NCBI GenBank assembly: GCA_963703015.1
Contig: OY969779.1
Coordinates: forward strand, 1,860,001-1,924,000
Source: Methanobacterium_B sp963703015
GTDB lineage: Archaea > Methanobacteriota > Methanobacteria > Methanobacteriales > Methanobacteriaceae
Reading direction: 5' to 3'
Length of the DNA: 64,000 nt
The notes below the pieces were generated by a model. The model searched no databases. It saw nothing but the letters and a program-made list of their open reading frames with translations, and had not been told where the DNA came from. Position 1 is the first letter of the stretch. Each line of letters starts with the position of its first letter. Of the stretch, positions 42,164 through 49,877 are shown one piece after another. Position numbers and translations under genes: made by a program.

Positions 42164-43336
42164 ATGATTTCACCAAAAAAATATGCAAGACCTGCAAAAT
42201 CGATTCCAAAAGGCTATAAAACGGCTAATGAGTTCTTTGATTATGTTTTCAATGACGAAGATATGGTTTGGATGGGACAAAATACCAACCACCTCCATGA
42301 TGAGAACGAAATTATGGATTCAATGATGCAGAGTATAAAAAAACGTGATTATAACAAATATCCTCCGCCTGAAGGATTTCCAGAATTGAAAGAATTGATA
42401 CTAGAAGATCTAGGACTTCAATCAGATTTCGATATTCTTGTTACTGCGGGAGGTACAGAATCCCTTTATCTCTGTTGCAACGACATATTAGCACCAGAAA
42501 ACAATACCATCACATGTGATCCTGGGTATTTGATCATAGACAACTTCGCGAGTAGGTTTGGTGATCATGTTAAATCCGTACCTATTTACAACGAGGAGTG
42601 TGGATATAAACTCACACCAAAGCTTGTAAGGGAAAATATGGATGCCAACACAAAACTCGTATCCCTAGTTGACCCATTAAATCCATTGGGTTCATCATAT
42701 AACAAGGAAGAACTGAAGGACTTTGCAGATATAGCAGAGGACAACGATATATACCTTCTTCACGATATAACATACAGGGATTTTGCCGAAAAACATCATT
42801 TGATGGCTAAATACGCACCAGAACACACATTAACTGTTTACAGTTTCTCAAAAATATATGGTATGGCAGGTATGCGTATTGGAGCATTAATTGGAATTCC
42901 AGAACTGATCAAGTCCATAAAAACCATAGTCATAAATGATCTTGGAACAAACCTAGTGGCTCAAAGGGGAGCTTTAGCTGCATTAAAATCTAAGAAACAA
43001 TGGTTGGGCCGTATAACAGATATAACTCGTTCTAACCAAAAAATCATTAAAGATGCGGTTGATCAGGTAAATGGAGCGTTTATACCAGTTTATCCATCAC
43101 AAGGAAATATGATGGCCATAGATCTTAAAAACACTGGAGTTAGTCCCCTTGAAATTTCAGAATACCTTCTAGACAGAAAAATATTCACAAGGGAAGGTTC
43201 TTACACCAGTTCAAAATTTGGAGACAGGTATCTTCGTGTAAGTTTTTCAATACCTACCGAAGATGTGCATTATTTCGCAAAAATTTTCCTAGAGGGTATG
43301 GAATCCATAAAGAGATCCAAATTATGCGGTAGTTAA
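42164..43336 (+). CDS. Class I/II PLP aminotransferase
   Basis: A 390-residue fold-type I aminotransferase. Elements seen are YPPPEGFPELKELILEDLGL, VTAGGTESLYLCCNDIL (PLP phosphate region), VSLVDPLNPLGSSYNKEEL, YLLHDITYRDFAE (the Asp and Tyr that hold the cofactor) and the Schiff-base lysine in VYSFSKIYGMAGMRIGALIG, then the substrate-binding Arg in RYLRVSFSIP. The donor and acceptor cannot be told from the sequence; aspartate or aromatic substrates are usual in this class. The frame opens at GTG 42155, but ATG 42164 fits better. The decayed IS element begins shortly after its stop. Confidence 0.85.
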   Translation: MISPKKYARPAKSIPKGYKTANEFFDYVFNDEDMVWMGQNTNHLHDENEIMDSMMQSIKKRDYNKYPPPEGFPELKELILEDLGLQSDFDILVTAGGTESLYLCCNDILAPENNTITCDPGYLIIDNFASRFGDHVKSVPIYNEECGYKLTPKLVRENMDANTKLVSLVDPLNPLGSSYNKEELKDFADIAEDNDIYLLHDITYRDFAEKHHLMAKYAPEHTLTVYSFSKIYGMAGMRIGALIGIPELIKSIKTIVINDLGTNLVAQRGALAALKSKKQWLGRITDITRSNQKIIKDAVDQVNGAFIPVYPSQGNMMAIDLKNTGVSPLEISEYLLDRKIFTREGSYTSSKFGDRYLRVSFSIPTEDVHYFAKIFLEGMESIKRSKLCGS

Positions 43337-43393
43337 AAAGAAACCGACTTTTTTTATTTTTTTTTATTTTTTTATCTAATTTCTGAAAGAATA

Positions 43394-43415
43394 CTATGAC
43401 TTCCATAAGTCATAG
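43394..43415 (+). repeat. Left-end hairpin of the IS200/IS605 element
   Basis: Perfect 9-bp arms CTATGACTT (43394-43402) and AAGTCATAG (43407-43415) with a CCAT loop. It is the strongest hairpin in the spacer and shares its AGTCATAG arm with the right-end hairpin at 45019-45040. Confidence 0.7.
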
Positions 43416-43488
43416 ATGAATTTCAGCATAATAGTTGAATTAAAAATAAATAGTATTAAAAACAAATTTAATAAGTAATAATACAATC

Positions 43489-43883
43489 TTTAGATTAAGA
43501 ATCAACATTCGGTATATGTATTATCATATCATTTTAGTGCTTGTTAAAAAAATCGTAGGCACGTGATAAACCAGAAAATGTACTTTAGGTCGATGGAAAT
43601 CTTTCAAAAAATAGGGGAAGCTTATAATATCCAATTACAAGAGAGTAACTATGAAAAAGACCATTTAAATTTCCTAGTTAAAGCCAAACCTGACACATCA
43701 TTACTTAAATTCATTAACTCATTTAAATCAGCAAGTAGTAGATTAATCAAAAAAGTGCATCCTGAAATTAAAAAGAAACTGTGGAAGGAAGTATTTTTGG
43801 AAAATAGGATATTCATCTCCACAACTGGCGGGACGGATGTTGACACGATATGGAAATATATTGAAAGGCAGCAGAGGAAATGA
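43489..43883 (+). pseudogene. tnpA: Frameshifted IS200-type transposase TnpA
   Basis: Remnant of a Y1 (HUH) transposase. The main frame (from about 43563) covers most of the domain: MYFRSMEIFQKIGEAYNI, FINSFKSASSRLIKKVHPEI, KKKLWKEVFLENRIFIS, and the tyrosine segment TIWKYIERQQ. The expected N-terminal part, RYMYYHIILVLVK, is in another frame (43510-43548); the two join with one extra base in the seven-A run at 43546-43552. No good start codon is seen upstream. The HUH motif reads DHLNFLV, so the second His is Asn. The protein is therefore inactive on three counts, unless the frameshift is a sequencing error. Confidence 0.75.
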
Positions 43884-45040
43884 AAACAGTTAACAGATCA
43901 TACAAATACAGGATATATCCGAATAAAGAACAACAGGATATACTAAACTTTAATATGGGATGTGCACGTTTTGTTTTCAACCATATTAAGGCCATATATG
44001 AACTTTACAAAAAACAATTAGCAGAACGTGGATTTAGATTATACGCAAATAGAAAACTATTCAATAATATATTAAATGACTTAAAAAGAGATTATCCATT
44101 CTTAAAAGAAGCCAATAGCACCGCCCTTCAAAAAGCGTATGATAACCTTATATCTGCTTATTAAATGGTTGGTAAGGCCTGTAATGGTTGGGTGAAATTT
44201 AAATCACGTAAAAATCCTTTGCAAATATTCCGTACGTTAAACATTAAAATCATAGAAGGTAATCTGAAATTACCTAAAATCAAGTCGACAATTCCCATGA
44301 AATACAGTAAACAAGTGCAAGGTGATATTTTAACTGCAACCATAAGTAAGAATAATTCTAATCAATATTTTGTAAGTATCAACGTTAAAAACAGTCCAGT
44401 TAAACAATTAAAGAATACTGAAAAAGAGATAGGTATTGATTTAGGATTAAAAGATTTAGCAACATACAGTAACGGTCATAAAACAGGCAAAATACATCTA
44501 AATAAGATAGATAAGAAAATAGAACGCCAGCATCAAATATTGAGTAATAAAGTTAAAAATGGGTGTAATTGGGTTAAAGTGAAAACCAAGCTTAACCGAT
44601 TGTATCAAAAGAAAAAAAATATAATTAATGATTTTTTATATAAAACAACTACAAAAATAGTACGTGATTTTGATGGAATCTATGTTGGAAATGTAAACAG
44701 CCAGTTGGGATTGAAAAATAAACATTTAGTTAGAACAACAGCAGATCAGCACTGGTATGAATTCAAACGGCAATTAAAATATAAATTAGACTGGTACGGT
44801 AAACATTTCGAAGTTGTTGATGAGAAATACACTTCTAAAACATGTAGTAATTGTGGGCATGTTATAGGAAGTTTGAATTTAAATATTCGCAGATGGGTAT
44901 GTCCTGAATGTAACATATGTCATGATCGGGATGTAAATGCAGCACAAAATATTCTAACCGTAGGAACTACGGGGATTGCCTTTAGTAAAACTAACAAAAT
45001 AGTTAGTGGATTAGGAATCTATAACTTCTCAGAGTCATAG
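43880..45040 (+). pseudogene. tnpB: IS605-type TnpB nuclease gene interrupted by an in-frame stop
   Basis: RNA-guided nuclease of the TnpB family, ancestor of Cas12. The frame reads from ATG 43880 for 94 codons (RSYKYRIYPNKEQQDILNFN, CARFVFNHIKAIYELYKKQL, STALQKAYDNLISAY), meets TAA at 44162-44164, then continues in the same frame from the adjacent ATG 44165 for 291 codons (ACNGWVKFKSRKNPLQIFRT). The second part keeps RuvC-I (IGIDLGLKDLATYSNG), the zinc ribbon (CSNCG and CPECN) and RuvC-III (CHDRDVNAAQNIL). RuvC-II reads IYVGNVNSQLG, as in the group with a relocated glutamate. One nonsense change seems to be the only lesion; termination-reinitiation at TAAATG could still make two pieces. Confidence 0.8.
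44958..45040 (+). ncRNA. Hairpin array at the right end, candidate guide-RNA (omega RNA) scaffold
   Basis: Three successive hairpins overlap the 3' end of tnpB: CCGTAG/CTACGG with a GAA loop (44958-44972), ACTAAC/GTTAGT with a 6-nt loop (44990-45007), and CTATAACT/AGTCATAG with a 6-nt loop (45019-45040). TTAGT (44982-44986) can compete for the second stem. TnpB guide RNAs are transcribed from exactly this place, running through the right end into flanking DNA. Expression is not shown by the sequence; the guide would begin just after about 45040-45055. Confidence 0.4.
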
Positions 45041-45044
45041 TAGT

Positions 45045-46694
45045 TCAATTTGAAAGACCTCTATCTTTGATAATTGAGATTACAAGAATAACAGCCAGCA
45101 CTGCACTCACACCAAATCCTAAAAATCCAAGAAATGGAAATTTGATCAAATTAATTCCATTGTCAGTGGTCATTATCATTGAAGAACCAATTAATAGTGC
45201 AGAAAGAATTAAAGCTACCGATATTTTGTTGGTTATTTTTTCAAGTCCCTCATGCTCAATTTTAATACTGATTTCTCCCTCTTCAAGTTTGTAGAGAGTT
45301 TTGGTGACTGATAATGGAATATTTTTTAGTATGTGTTCCATTTCGATTACGTTCTTTTTAACGTAGTCTGCAAAGGTCAGTGGAGAGAATTTTTTCTTCA
45401 CAACCTTTTTTATAACAGGCTTTCCAACTTGCACTGCGTTAAAGGTCGGATCCAACTTTTGCCCAGTTTCTTCCACCATTCCAATACCCCTGGCAAGGAG
45501 TACCAGTTCCCGAGGCATGAAAATATGGTACTTCCTCATGGTGTTTATCAATTCGTTCATTCCACCATGGACTTCGTTTAATTCTGTACCATAATATTTG
45601 AACATCATATCTGTAAGGTCGTACCTGAGGGATCTTGTGTCAACATTTTCATCTATCATACCCATGTAGGTAAGCTGGCTTATCATACCGCTTAAATCAT
45701 TATTTATGAGATATATCATGAGTTCTGCAAGTTCATTTTTAAATTCCTCATCTATGATTCCCATCATTCCAAAATCAATGTAGCAGACCACATTTCTCTT
45801 TAGGATGTAGATATTGGAAGGATGTGGATCAGCATGGAAAAATCCATTCTCAACAACTTGTTTAAAGTATGATATGGCACCACGTTCAGCAATTAACTTA
45901 AGATCAAATCCATCGGCCTCAGTTACTTCAGAAATTTTGGTTCCAACAATAAGTTCCATGGTTATAACTTTTAATGAAGAGTACTTGCTGTATATGGCAG
46001 GTACATGGACTGTGTTATCGCCTTTGAAGTTATTTTTAAATCGTTTAAGGTTTAGGGCTTCGTTTTCATAGTCAATTTCTTTGAATATGGAACGTTTAAA
46101 TTCATCAACAATTCCTGGAATATTGTAAATCTTAAGTTGGGAAACGTAACTATCCACCCTTTTGGCTAAAAATTCCATTATGGCCAGATCATTTTTAATG
46201 ACATCTTCAACTCCGGGTTTTCGAACCTTTACAGCTACTTCTTCTCCAGTTGTCAGGACTGCCCTATGTACCTGTCCAATGGAAGCCGATCCTAGGGGTT
46301 CCTCATCAAAACTTTCGAATATTTCGTTGATTGGAGATTTAAGTTCATGTTCAATGACTTGTTTAATGGATTCAAAACTGATTGGTGGATTATCATCCTG
46401 TAATTTAGTAAATTCTGCGGCTATTCTTCTTCCAACAAGATCTGGCCTGGTACTGAGTGTTTGGCCGAGTTTTATAAAGGTTGGGCCTAGTTCCTGGAGT
46501 ACCAGTCGTAATCTTTCAGGGGTTGATTCGTCAAGTTCTTCAAGGGAATCGTATTGATAGGATTTTCCTAAAAATGGAATGTTGTGCTTGAGTTTTATTT
46601 TTTCGATCAAGTAACCAAATTCATATTTTGAGAGAACTTTAAGAATTTCTCTTAACCTCTTTAGATTGTTATCGTTGCTTGCCAAGAATTTCAC
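45045..46694 (-). CDS. UbiB/ABC1/AarF-family atypical kinase
   Basis: A 549-residue protein-kinase-like protein of the UbiB (ABC1, COQ8) family. The signature Ala-rich loop and KxGQ region are seen as LGPTFIKLGQTLSTRPDLV and EPLGSASIGQVHRAVLTTG; the nucleotide lysine is in EEVAVKVRKPGVED; catalytic and metal residues are in FFHADPHPSNIYIL and CYIDFGMMGIID. Two hydrophobic spans close the protein (VALILSALLIGSSMIM, FGVSAVLAVILVISII), anchoring it in the membrane. Methanogens of this order lack ubiquinone, so the role is presumably in another prenyl-lipid process. The gene ends 4 nt from the tnpB stop. Confidence 0.9.
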   Translation of the reverse strand: MKFLASNDNNLKRLREILKVLSKYEFGYLIEKIKLKHNIPFLGKSYQYDSLEELDESTPERLRLVLQELGPTFIKLGQTLSTRPDLVGRRIAAEFTKLQDDNPPISFESIKQVIEHELKSPINEIFESFDEEPLGSASIGQVHRAVLTTGEEVAVKVRKPGVEDVIKNDLAIMEFLAKRVDSYVSQLKIYNIPGIVDEFKRSIFKEIDYENEALNLKRFKNNFKGDNTVHVPAIYSKYSSLKVITMELIVGTKISEVTEADGFDLKLIAERGAISYFKQVVENGFFHADPHPSNIYILKRNVVCYIDFGMMGIIDEEFKNELAELMIYLINNDLSGMISQLTYMGMIDENVDTRSLRYDLTDMMFKYYGTELNEVHGGMNELINTMRKYHIFMPRELVLLARGIGMVEETGQKLDPTFNAVQVGKPVIKKVVKKKFSPLTFADYVKKNVIEMEHILKNIPLSVTKTLYKLEEGEISIKIEHEGLEKITNKISVALILSALLIGSSMIMTTDNGINLIKFPFLGFLGFGVSAVLAVILVISIIKDRGLSN

Positions 46695-46819
46695 CCTTTA
46701 ACTAATTATTAAACTTGAATAATAAGACTTATAATCAGAATAATATTTAGTTTTATGTATGAATTCTGCATTGAAAAAAAGAATTAATTCAAAAAAAAGA
46801 GATGTGTGTTGATGATTCC

Positions 46820-48595
46820 TCAACTTTCTAGGTAGTAATATTCTCCTTTCTCCTTCTGTTCCCTGTCAAGATAACTTCCAAACTTGTTGACTCTGGGCCT
46901 TTTAGTTTCCTTATCTCTCCTAAAGGTTATGCCCACCGAGGACAAGAAGCTGTTCATTGCAGATCTGAGGTTCATTGGGCTTGAGGCATGACCATGTTCA
47001 CCTGGGGCACCGTTGAAAACCATTGCCCTGTCTGAAACATAATCAATAAATACTATATCATGGTCAATAATAATTCCTGCGGCATTCTTACTTTCCACAA
47101 CCCTTTTAATAGCTTTACCTGCTTTTAATCTTTGTTCCACATCTAAAAATGCTGTTGGTTCATCAAATAGATATATTTCAGCATCTCTAGAAAGGGCAAC
47201 AGCAACAGATAACCTTTGTAGTTCTCCTCCACTCAGTTCACTAACTTCCTTTTCCATAAGGGCTTCGAGGCTAAATGGTTTCATTATTTCAGTTTTAAAC
47301 ATGTTACTACCATAGTTAGTGGCAGTTGTGATTAAAAGTTCTTGCACAGTTCCATCAAAGTCTGAAACAAGGTACTGTGGTTTGTAGGCAATTGAAACTT
47401 TTTTGTCTATTGTTCCATCATCAGGTTTGGTAACTCCTGCAAGCATTTTTGCATATGTGGTTTTTCCAATACCGTTTGGTCCAAATGCAGTTATAATTTC
47501 ATCGTGCTGTACCTCTCCCTCATCAACTTCTAAACTAAATTCATCGTAGGATTTTTTAAGTGAAGAATAATTTGCCAGTGTTTCGGCTTCAACTTCCATA
47601 GCAGGAGGTTTAACATCGAAAACAATGGGTTGTCTACGGATTCTTACATTTTCTTCCCTTAAAAATCCGTTAATATATGCATTTATACCAACCCTCACAC
47701 CCCTCATTTGGGATACAACACCATATGCACCTGGTTCGCCGTAAAGAATGTGAATATAATCGGATATTGCATCTAATGCAGCAAGATCGTGCTCAATAAC
47801 CATTACTGATTTCCCTGCATCTGAAAGAGTTCTTACAACTTGAACTGCATTTAATCGTTGTTTAACATCCAACCATGATGTTGGTTCATCAAAGTAATAA
47901 AAATCAGCTTCTCTTAATGCAGCAGCAGCAATAGCAACTCTTTGAAGTTCTCCTCCACTTAAATTTGATATGCTCCTGCTTAATATGGGTCTTAGTTCCA
48001 GTGCATCGAGTACTTCGTCCATAGCTCCCCTTTCATCAACTCCCTCCATGAGATCCTTTACATTTCCCTTCACAAATTTAGGAAGCATGTCCACCATCTG
48101 GGGTTTGTGCACCACTTTGAGTTTACCATCTGAAAGTTTTTTGAAGTAGGATTGAAGCTGGGAGCCCTTAAAAAAATTCACAACATCTTCCCATGGGGTT
48201 TCAGATTCATAGTCTCCAAGATTTGGTTTGAGTTCGCCAGAGAGCATTCTGATTATGGTTGATTTTCCTATTCCGTTTGGTCCGAGTATTCCTACAACCG
48301 AACCTTCCCTTATGTTGGGCAGTCCAAATAGTTCGAATTTGTTTTTTCCGTAGCGATGAATAGGATCATCTAGGGCTTCTGGAAGATTTATGATATTAAT
48401 TGCTTTAAATGGGCATCTGTTGGTACATATTCCACACCCCGAACAGAGTTCTTCTGATAATATTGGTTTTTTTGTTTTTGCATCGATGGTTATGGTATCC
48501 TCTTCCATCCTGACTCCGGGACAGTATTCAATGCAGACGTAGTTGCATTTTTTAGGTTGGCATCGATCATGGTCTAATATGGATATTCTCGTCAA
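46820..48595 (-). CDS. Ribosome recycling ATPase Rli1/ABCE1
   Basis: Iron-sulfur ABC ATPase that splits ribosomes after termination. The 591-residue protein has two N-terminal 4Fe-4S motifs (RCQPKKCNYVCIEYCP, CSGCGICTNRCPFKAI), then twin ABC domains. Domain 1 has Walker A GPNGIGKSTIIRML, signature NLSGGELQRVAIA and Walker B DFYYFDEPTSWLD. Domain 2 has Walker A GPNGIGKTTYAKML, signature ELSGGELQRLSVA and Walker B EIYLFDEPTAFLD, followed by the hinge HDIVFIDYVSDR. All are as in the family. It stands alone, downstream of the histone gene in the same direction. Confidence 0.97.
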   Translation of the reverse strand: MTRISILDHDRCQPKKCNYVCIEYCPGVRMEEDTITIDAKTKKPILSEELCSGCGICTNRCPFKAINIINLPEALDDPIHRYGKNKFELFGLPNIREGSVVGILGPNGIGKSTIIRMLSGELKPNLGDYESETPWEDVVNFFKGSQLQSYFKKLSDGKLKVVHKPQMVDMLPKFVKGNVKDLMEGVDERGAMDEVLDALELRPILSRSISNLSGGELQRVAIAAAALREADFYYFDEPTSWLDVKQRLNAVQVVRTLSDAGKSVMVIEHDLAALDAISDYIHILYGEPGAYGVVSQMRGVRVGINAYINGFLREENVRIRRQPIVFDVKPPAMEVEAETLANYSSLKKSYDEFSLEVDEGEVQHDEIITAFGPNGIGKTTYAKMLAGVTKPDDGTIDKKVSIAYKPQYLVSDFDGTVQELLITTATNYGSNMFKTEIMKPFSLEALMEKEVSELSGGELQRLSVAVALSRDAEIYLFDEPTAFLDVEQRLKAGKAIKRVVESKNAAGIIIDHDIVFIDYVSDRAMVFNGAPGEHGHASSPMNLRSAMNSFLSSVGITFRRDKETKRPRVNKFGSYLDREQKEKGEYYYLES

Positions 48596-48805
48596 ATTTA
48601 ATCACCAAAAAATAAGTTTATTAAATAAAATTTATCTTTTCTCACGGATTTAATAATCATATTAGAAAGACTTTCGGTATAAAATTTGTTGTTAAAATGG
48701 TTTATAAAATAATGGTTTCATAACCTTGATGACATTAATTTATACAAAAATTTAGGTTTGAATCTTTGAGAAATCAAAAAAAAATATTAAAAAAAAATAA
48801 TAGAA

Positions 48806-49015
48806 TTAGCTTTTTGCTTTAACAGCTAAATCTATATCGGATGCTTTAACAGTTTTCCTTCCTGCATGTTTAGCAAGTTTAACAGCTTCTAAAGCTATTT
48901 CTTCACCTGCTTCTTCAAGCACTTTGGCTAACTCGTCCCTTGCATCGTCACTTATTCTCTGGGCACCAGCATTTTTTATGATTCTTCCTACTGGAGCAAC
49001 TGGTAATTCAGTCAT
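48806..49015 (-). CDS. Archaeal histone A
   Basis: A 69-residue histone-fold protein that wraps DNA as dimers and longer stacks. It has the HMf/HMt pattern: ELPVAPVGRIIKNAGAQRIS at the front, DDARDELAKVLEEAGEEIAL and KLAKHAGRKTVKASDIDLAV at the end. GGTGG lies 8-12 nt before the ATG, and a perfect hairpin (CTCAATA/TATTGAG, 49025-49041) touches that ribosome-binding site. A second histone is at 61061-61264; they differ mainly at the N-terminus and in the central helix. Confidence 0.96.
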   Translation of the reverse strand: MTELPVAPVGRIIKNAGAQRISDDARDELAKVLEEAGEEIALEAVKLAKHAGRKTVKASDIDLAVKAKS

Positions 49016-49025
49016 TTATACCACC

Positions 49026-49187
49026 TCAATAGTTTATTGAGACTCCATAGTATTTAAATTTGTCGTAGTTATCTGTATTGATCACCCATAATCCATTTGT
49101 GTCACCATCAAAATCCGTTACAACATATCTGTCATCAGTGAGTTTTTGATCAACTATAGATCAATTCATAGTTTGGTTGAGCACCAT
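49026..49187 (-). pseudogene. Short coding remnant upstream of the histone gene
   Basis: On the minus strand a frame of 53 codons runs from ATG 49187 to TGA 49026, broken by one in-frame TGA at codon 9. The part after the stop (LTDDRYVVTDFDGDTNGLWV, then INTDNYDKFKYYGVSINY) looks like real protein, acidic and aromatic, rather than random AT-rich sequence. I do not recognise the family. It may be the tail of a lost gene, with the histone promoter now inside it (TTTAAATA near 49050). Confidence is low because it is short. Confidence 0.3.
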
Positions 49188-49357
49188 GAGTTATCCATCA
49201 CAAACTAAAATTAAAAAAAAGTTAAAATTTTAGCGAAAAATTTGTTAATCAGAATTATTAACAACAAAATAGTATAATCATGAATGATATATAAAAAAAA
49301 TAATTTTTTCTTCAAATAATTATAATATCAAATAAAACAGAATTTGGAGGTCAATCC
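49188..49357. other. AT-rich spacer before the PEBP gene
   Basis: Very AT-rich sequence between the remnant and the PEBP-like gene. It contains a TATA box candidate in each direction (ATATATAAAAAAAATAA near 49287) and no open frame with a ribosome-binding site. Confidence 0.35.
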
Positions 49358-49813
49358 ATGTCAATAAAGATTATAAGTCAAAAATTTAAAGAAGGAGAAG
49401 AAATACCTGACAGATATGCATGTAAAGGAGTTAATGTTTCACCTCCCCTAGAGTGGAGCCCGGTTGTAGATGTTGTTAAATATGCCATAATATGCGAGGA
49501 TCCAGATGCCGCCCAAGGAATTTGGACACACTGGGTGATTTTTAACATCCCAAGAGAGCTCAATGTTGTTGATGAGTGGATCATGGAAAGAGAAGAAACA
49601 GAAAACGGTGCTAAACAGGGACTAAACGACTTTGGAACCGTTGGTTATAGGGGACCATGCCCACCAGACGGAACTCATAGATACTACTACAAGATATATG
49701 CATTGGACTCTGAAATTGATCTTCCCTCCATGATAACACGCACACAACTGAAGAATGCTATGGATGGGCATATCATAGATGAAGGCAGTTTGATGGGAAG
49801 ATACACCCGATAA
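49358..49813 (+). CDS. YbhB/YbcL family PEBP-like protein
   Basis: A 151-residue phosphatidylethanolamine-binding-protein fold of the bacterial/archaeal YbhB type. It has the expected segments IPDRYACKGVNVSPPLEWSP, ICEDPDAAQGIWTHWVIFNI (ligand pocket with the DPDA and HW residues), GTVGYRGPCPPDGTHRYYYK and a C-terminal helix MDGHIIDEGSLMGRY. The biochemical function of this family is unknown. TTGGAGG lies 8-14 nt before the ATG. It is followed 64 nt later by the PP-loop gene on the same strand. Confidence 0.9.
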   Translation: MSIKIISQKFKEGEEIPDRYACKGVNVSPPLEWSPVVDVVKYAIICEDPDAAQGIWTHWVIFNIPRELNVVDEWIMEREETENGAKQGLNDFGTVGYRGPCPPDGTHRYYYKIYALDSEIDLPSMITRTQLKNAMDGHIIDEGSLMGRYTR

Positions 49814-49877
49814 AAATATTATTAATTATCTTTTCCTTTTGTAAAAAAAACAATTAAACTTTAAGGGGAACGTAAAC

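Larger units (their letters stand above)
43394..45040 (+). mobile_element. Decayed IS200/IS605-family insertion sequence
   Basis: An IS605-type element with tnpA and tnpB in the same direction, tnpB starting inside the end of tnpA (ATGA overlap at 43880). Both ends carry hairpins of matching sequence. The left one has arms CTATGACTT and AAGTCATAG (43394-43415); the right one has arms CTATAACT and AGTCATAG (45019-45040). This is the subterminal palindrome layout that single-strand TnpA transposases recognise. True ends should lie within a few tens of bases outside these hairpins. tnpA is frameshifted and tnpB is split by a stop codon, so the copy cannot move by itself. It sits between the aminotransferase gene and the ubiB-type gene. 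Confidence 0.82.

Noticed and set aside
44162..44164. TnpB stop read as pyrrolysine
   Set aside because: Pyrrolysine uses TAG; this codon is TAA, and the organism type lacks the pyrrolysine system.
49161..49163. In-frame TGA in the histone-upstream remnant as selenocysteine
   Set aside because: Selenocysteine use is known from Methanococcales, not this order, and no insertion element is visible near the frame.
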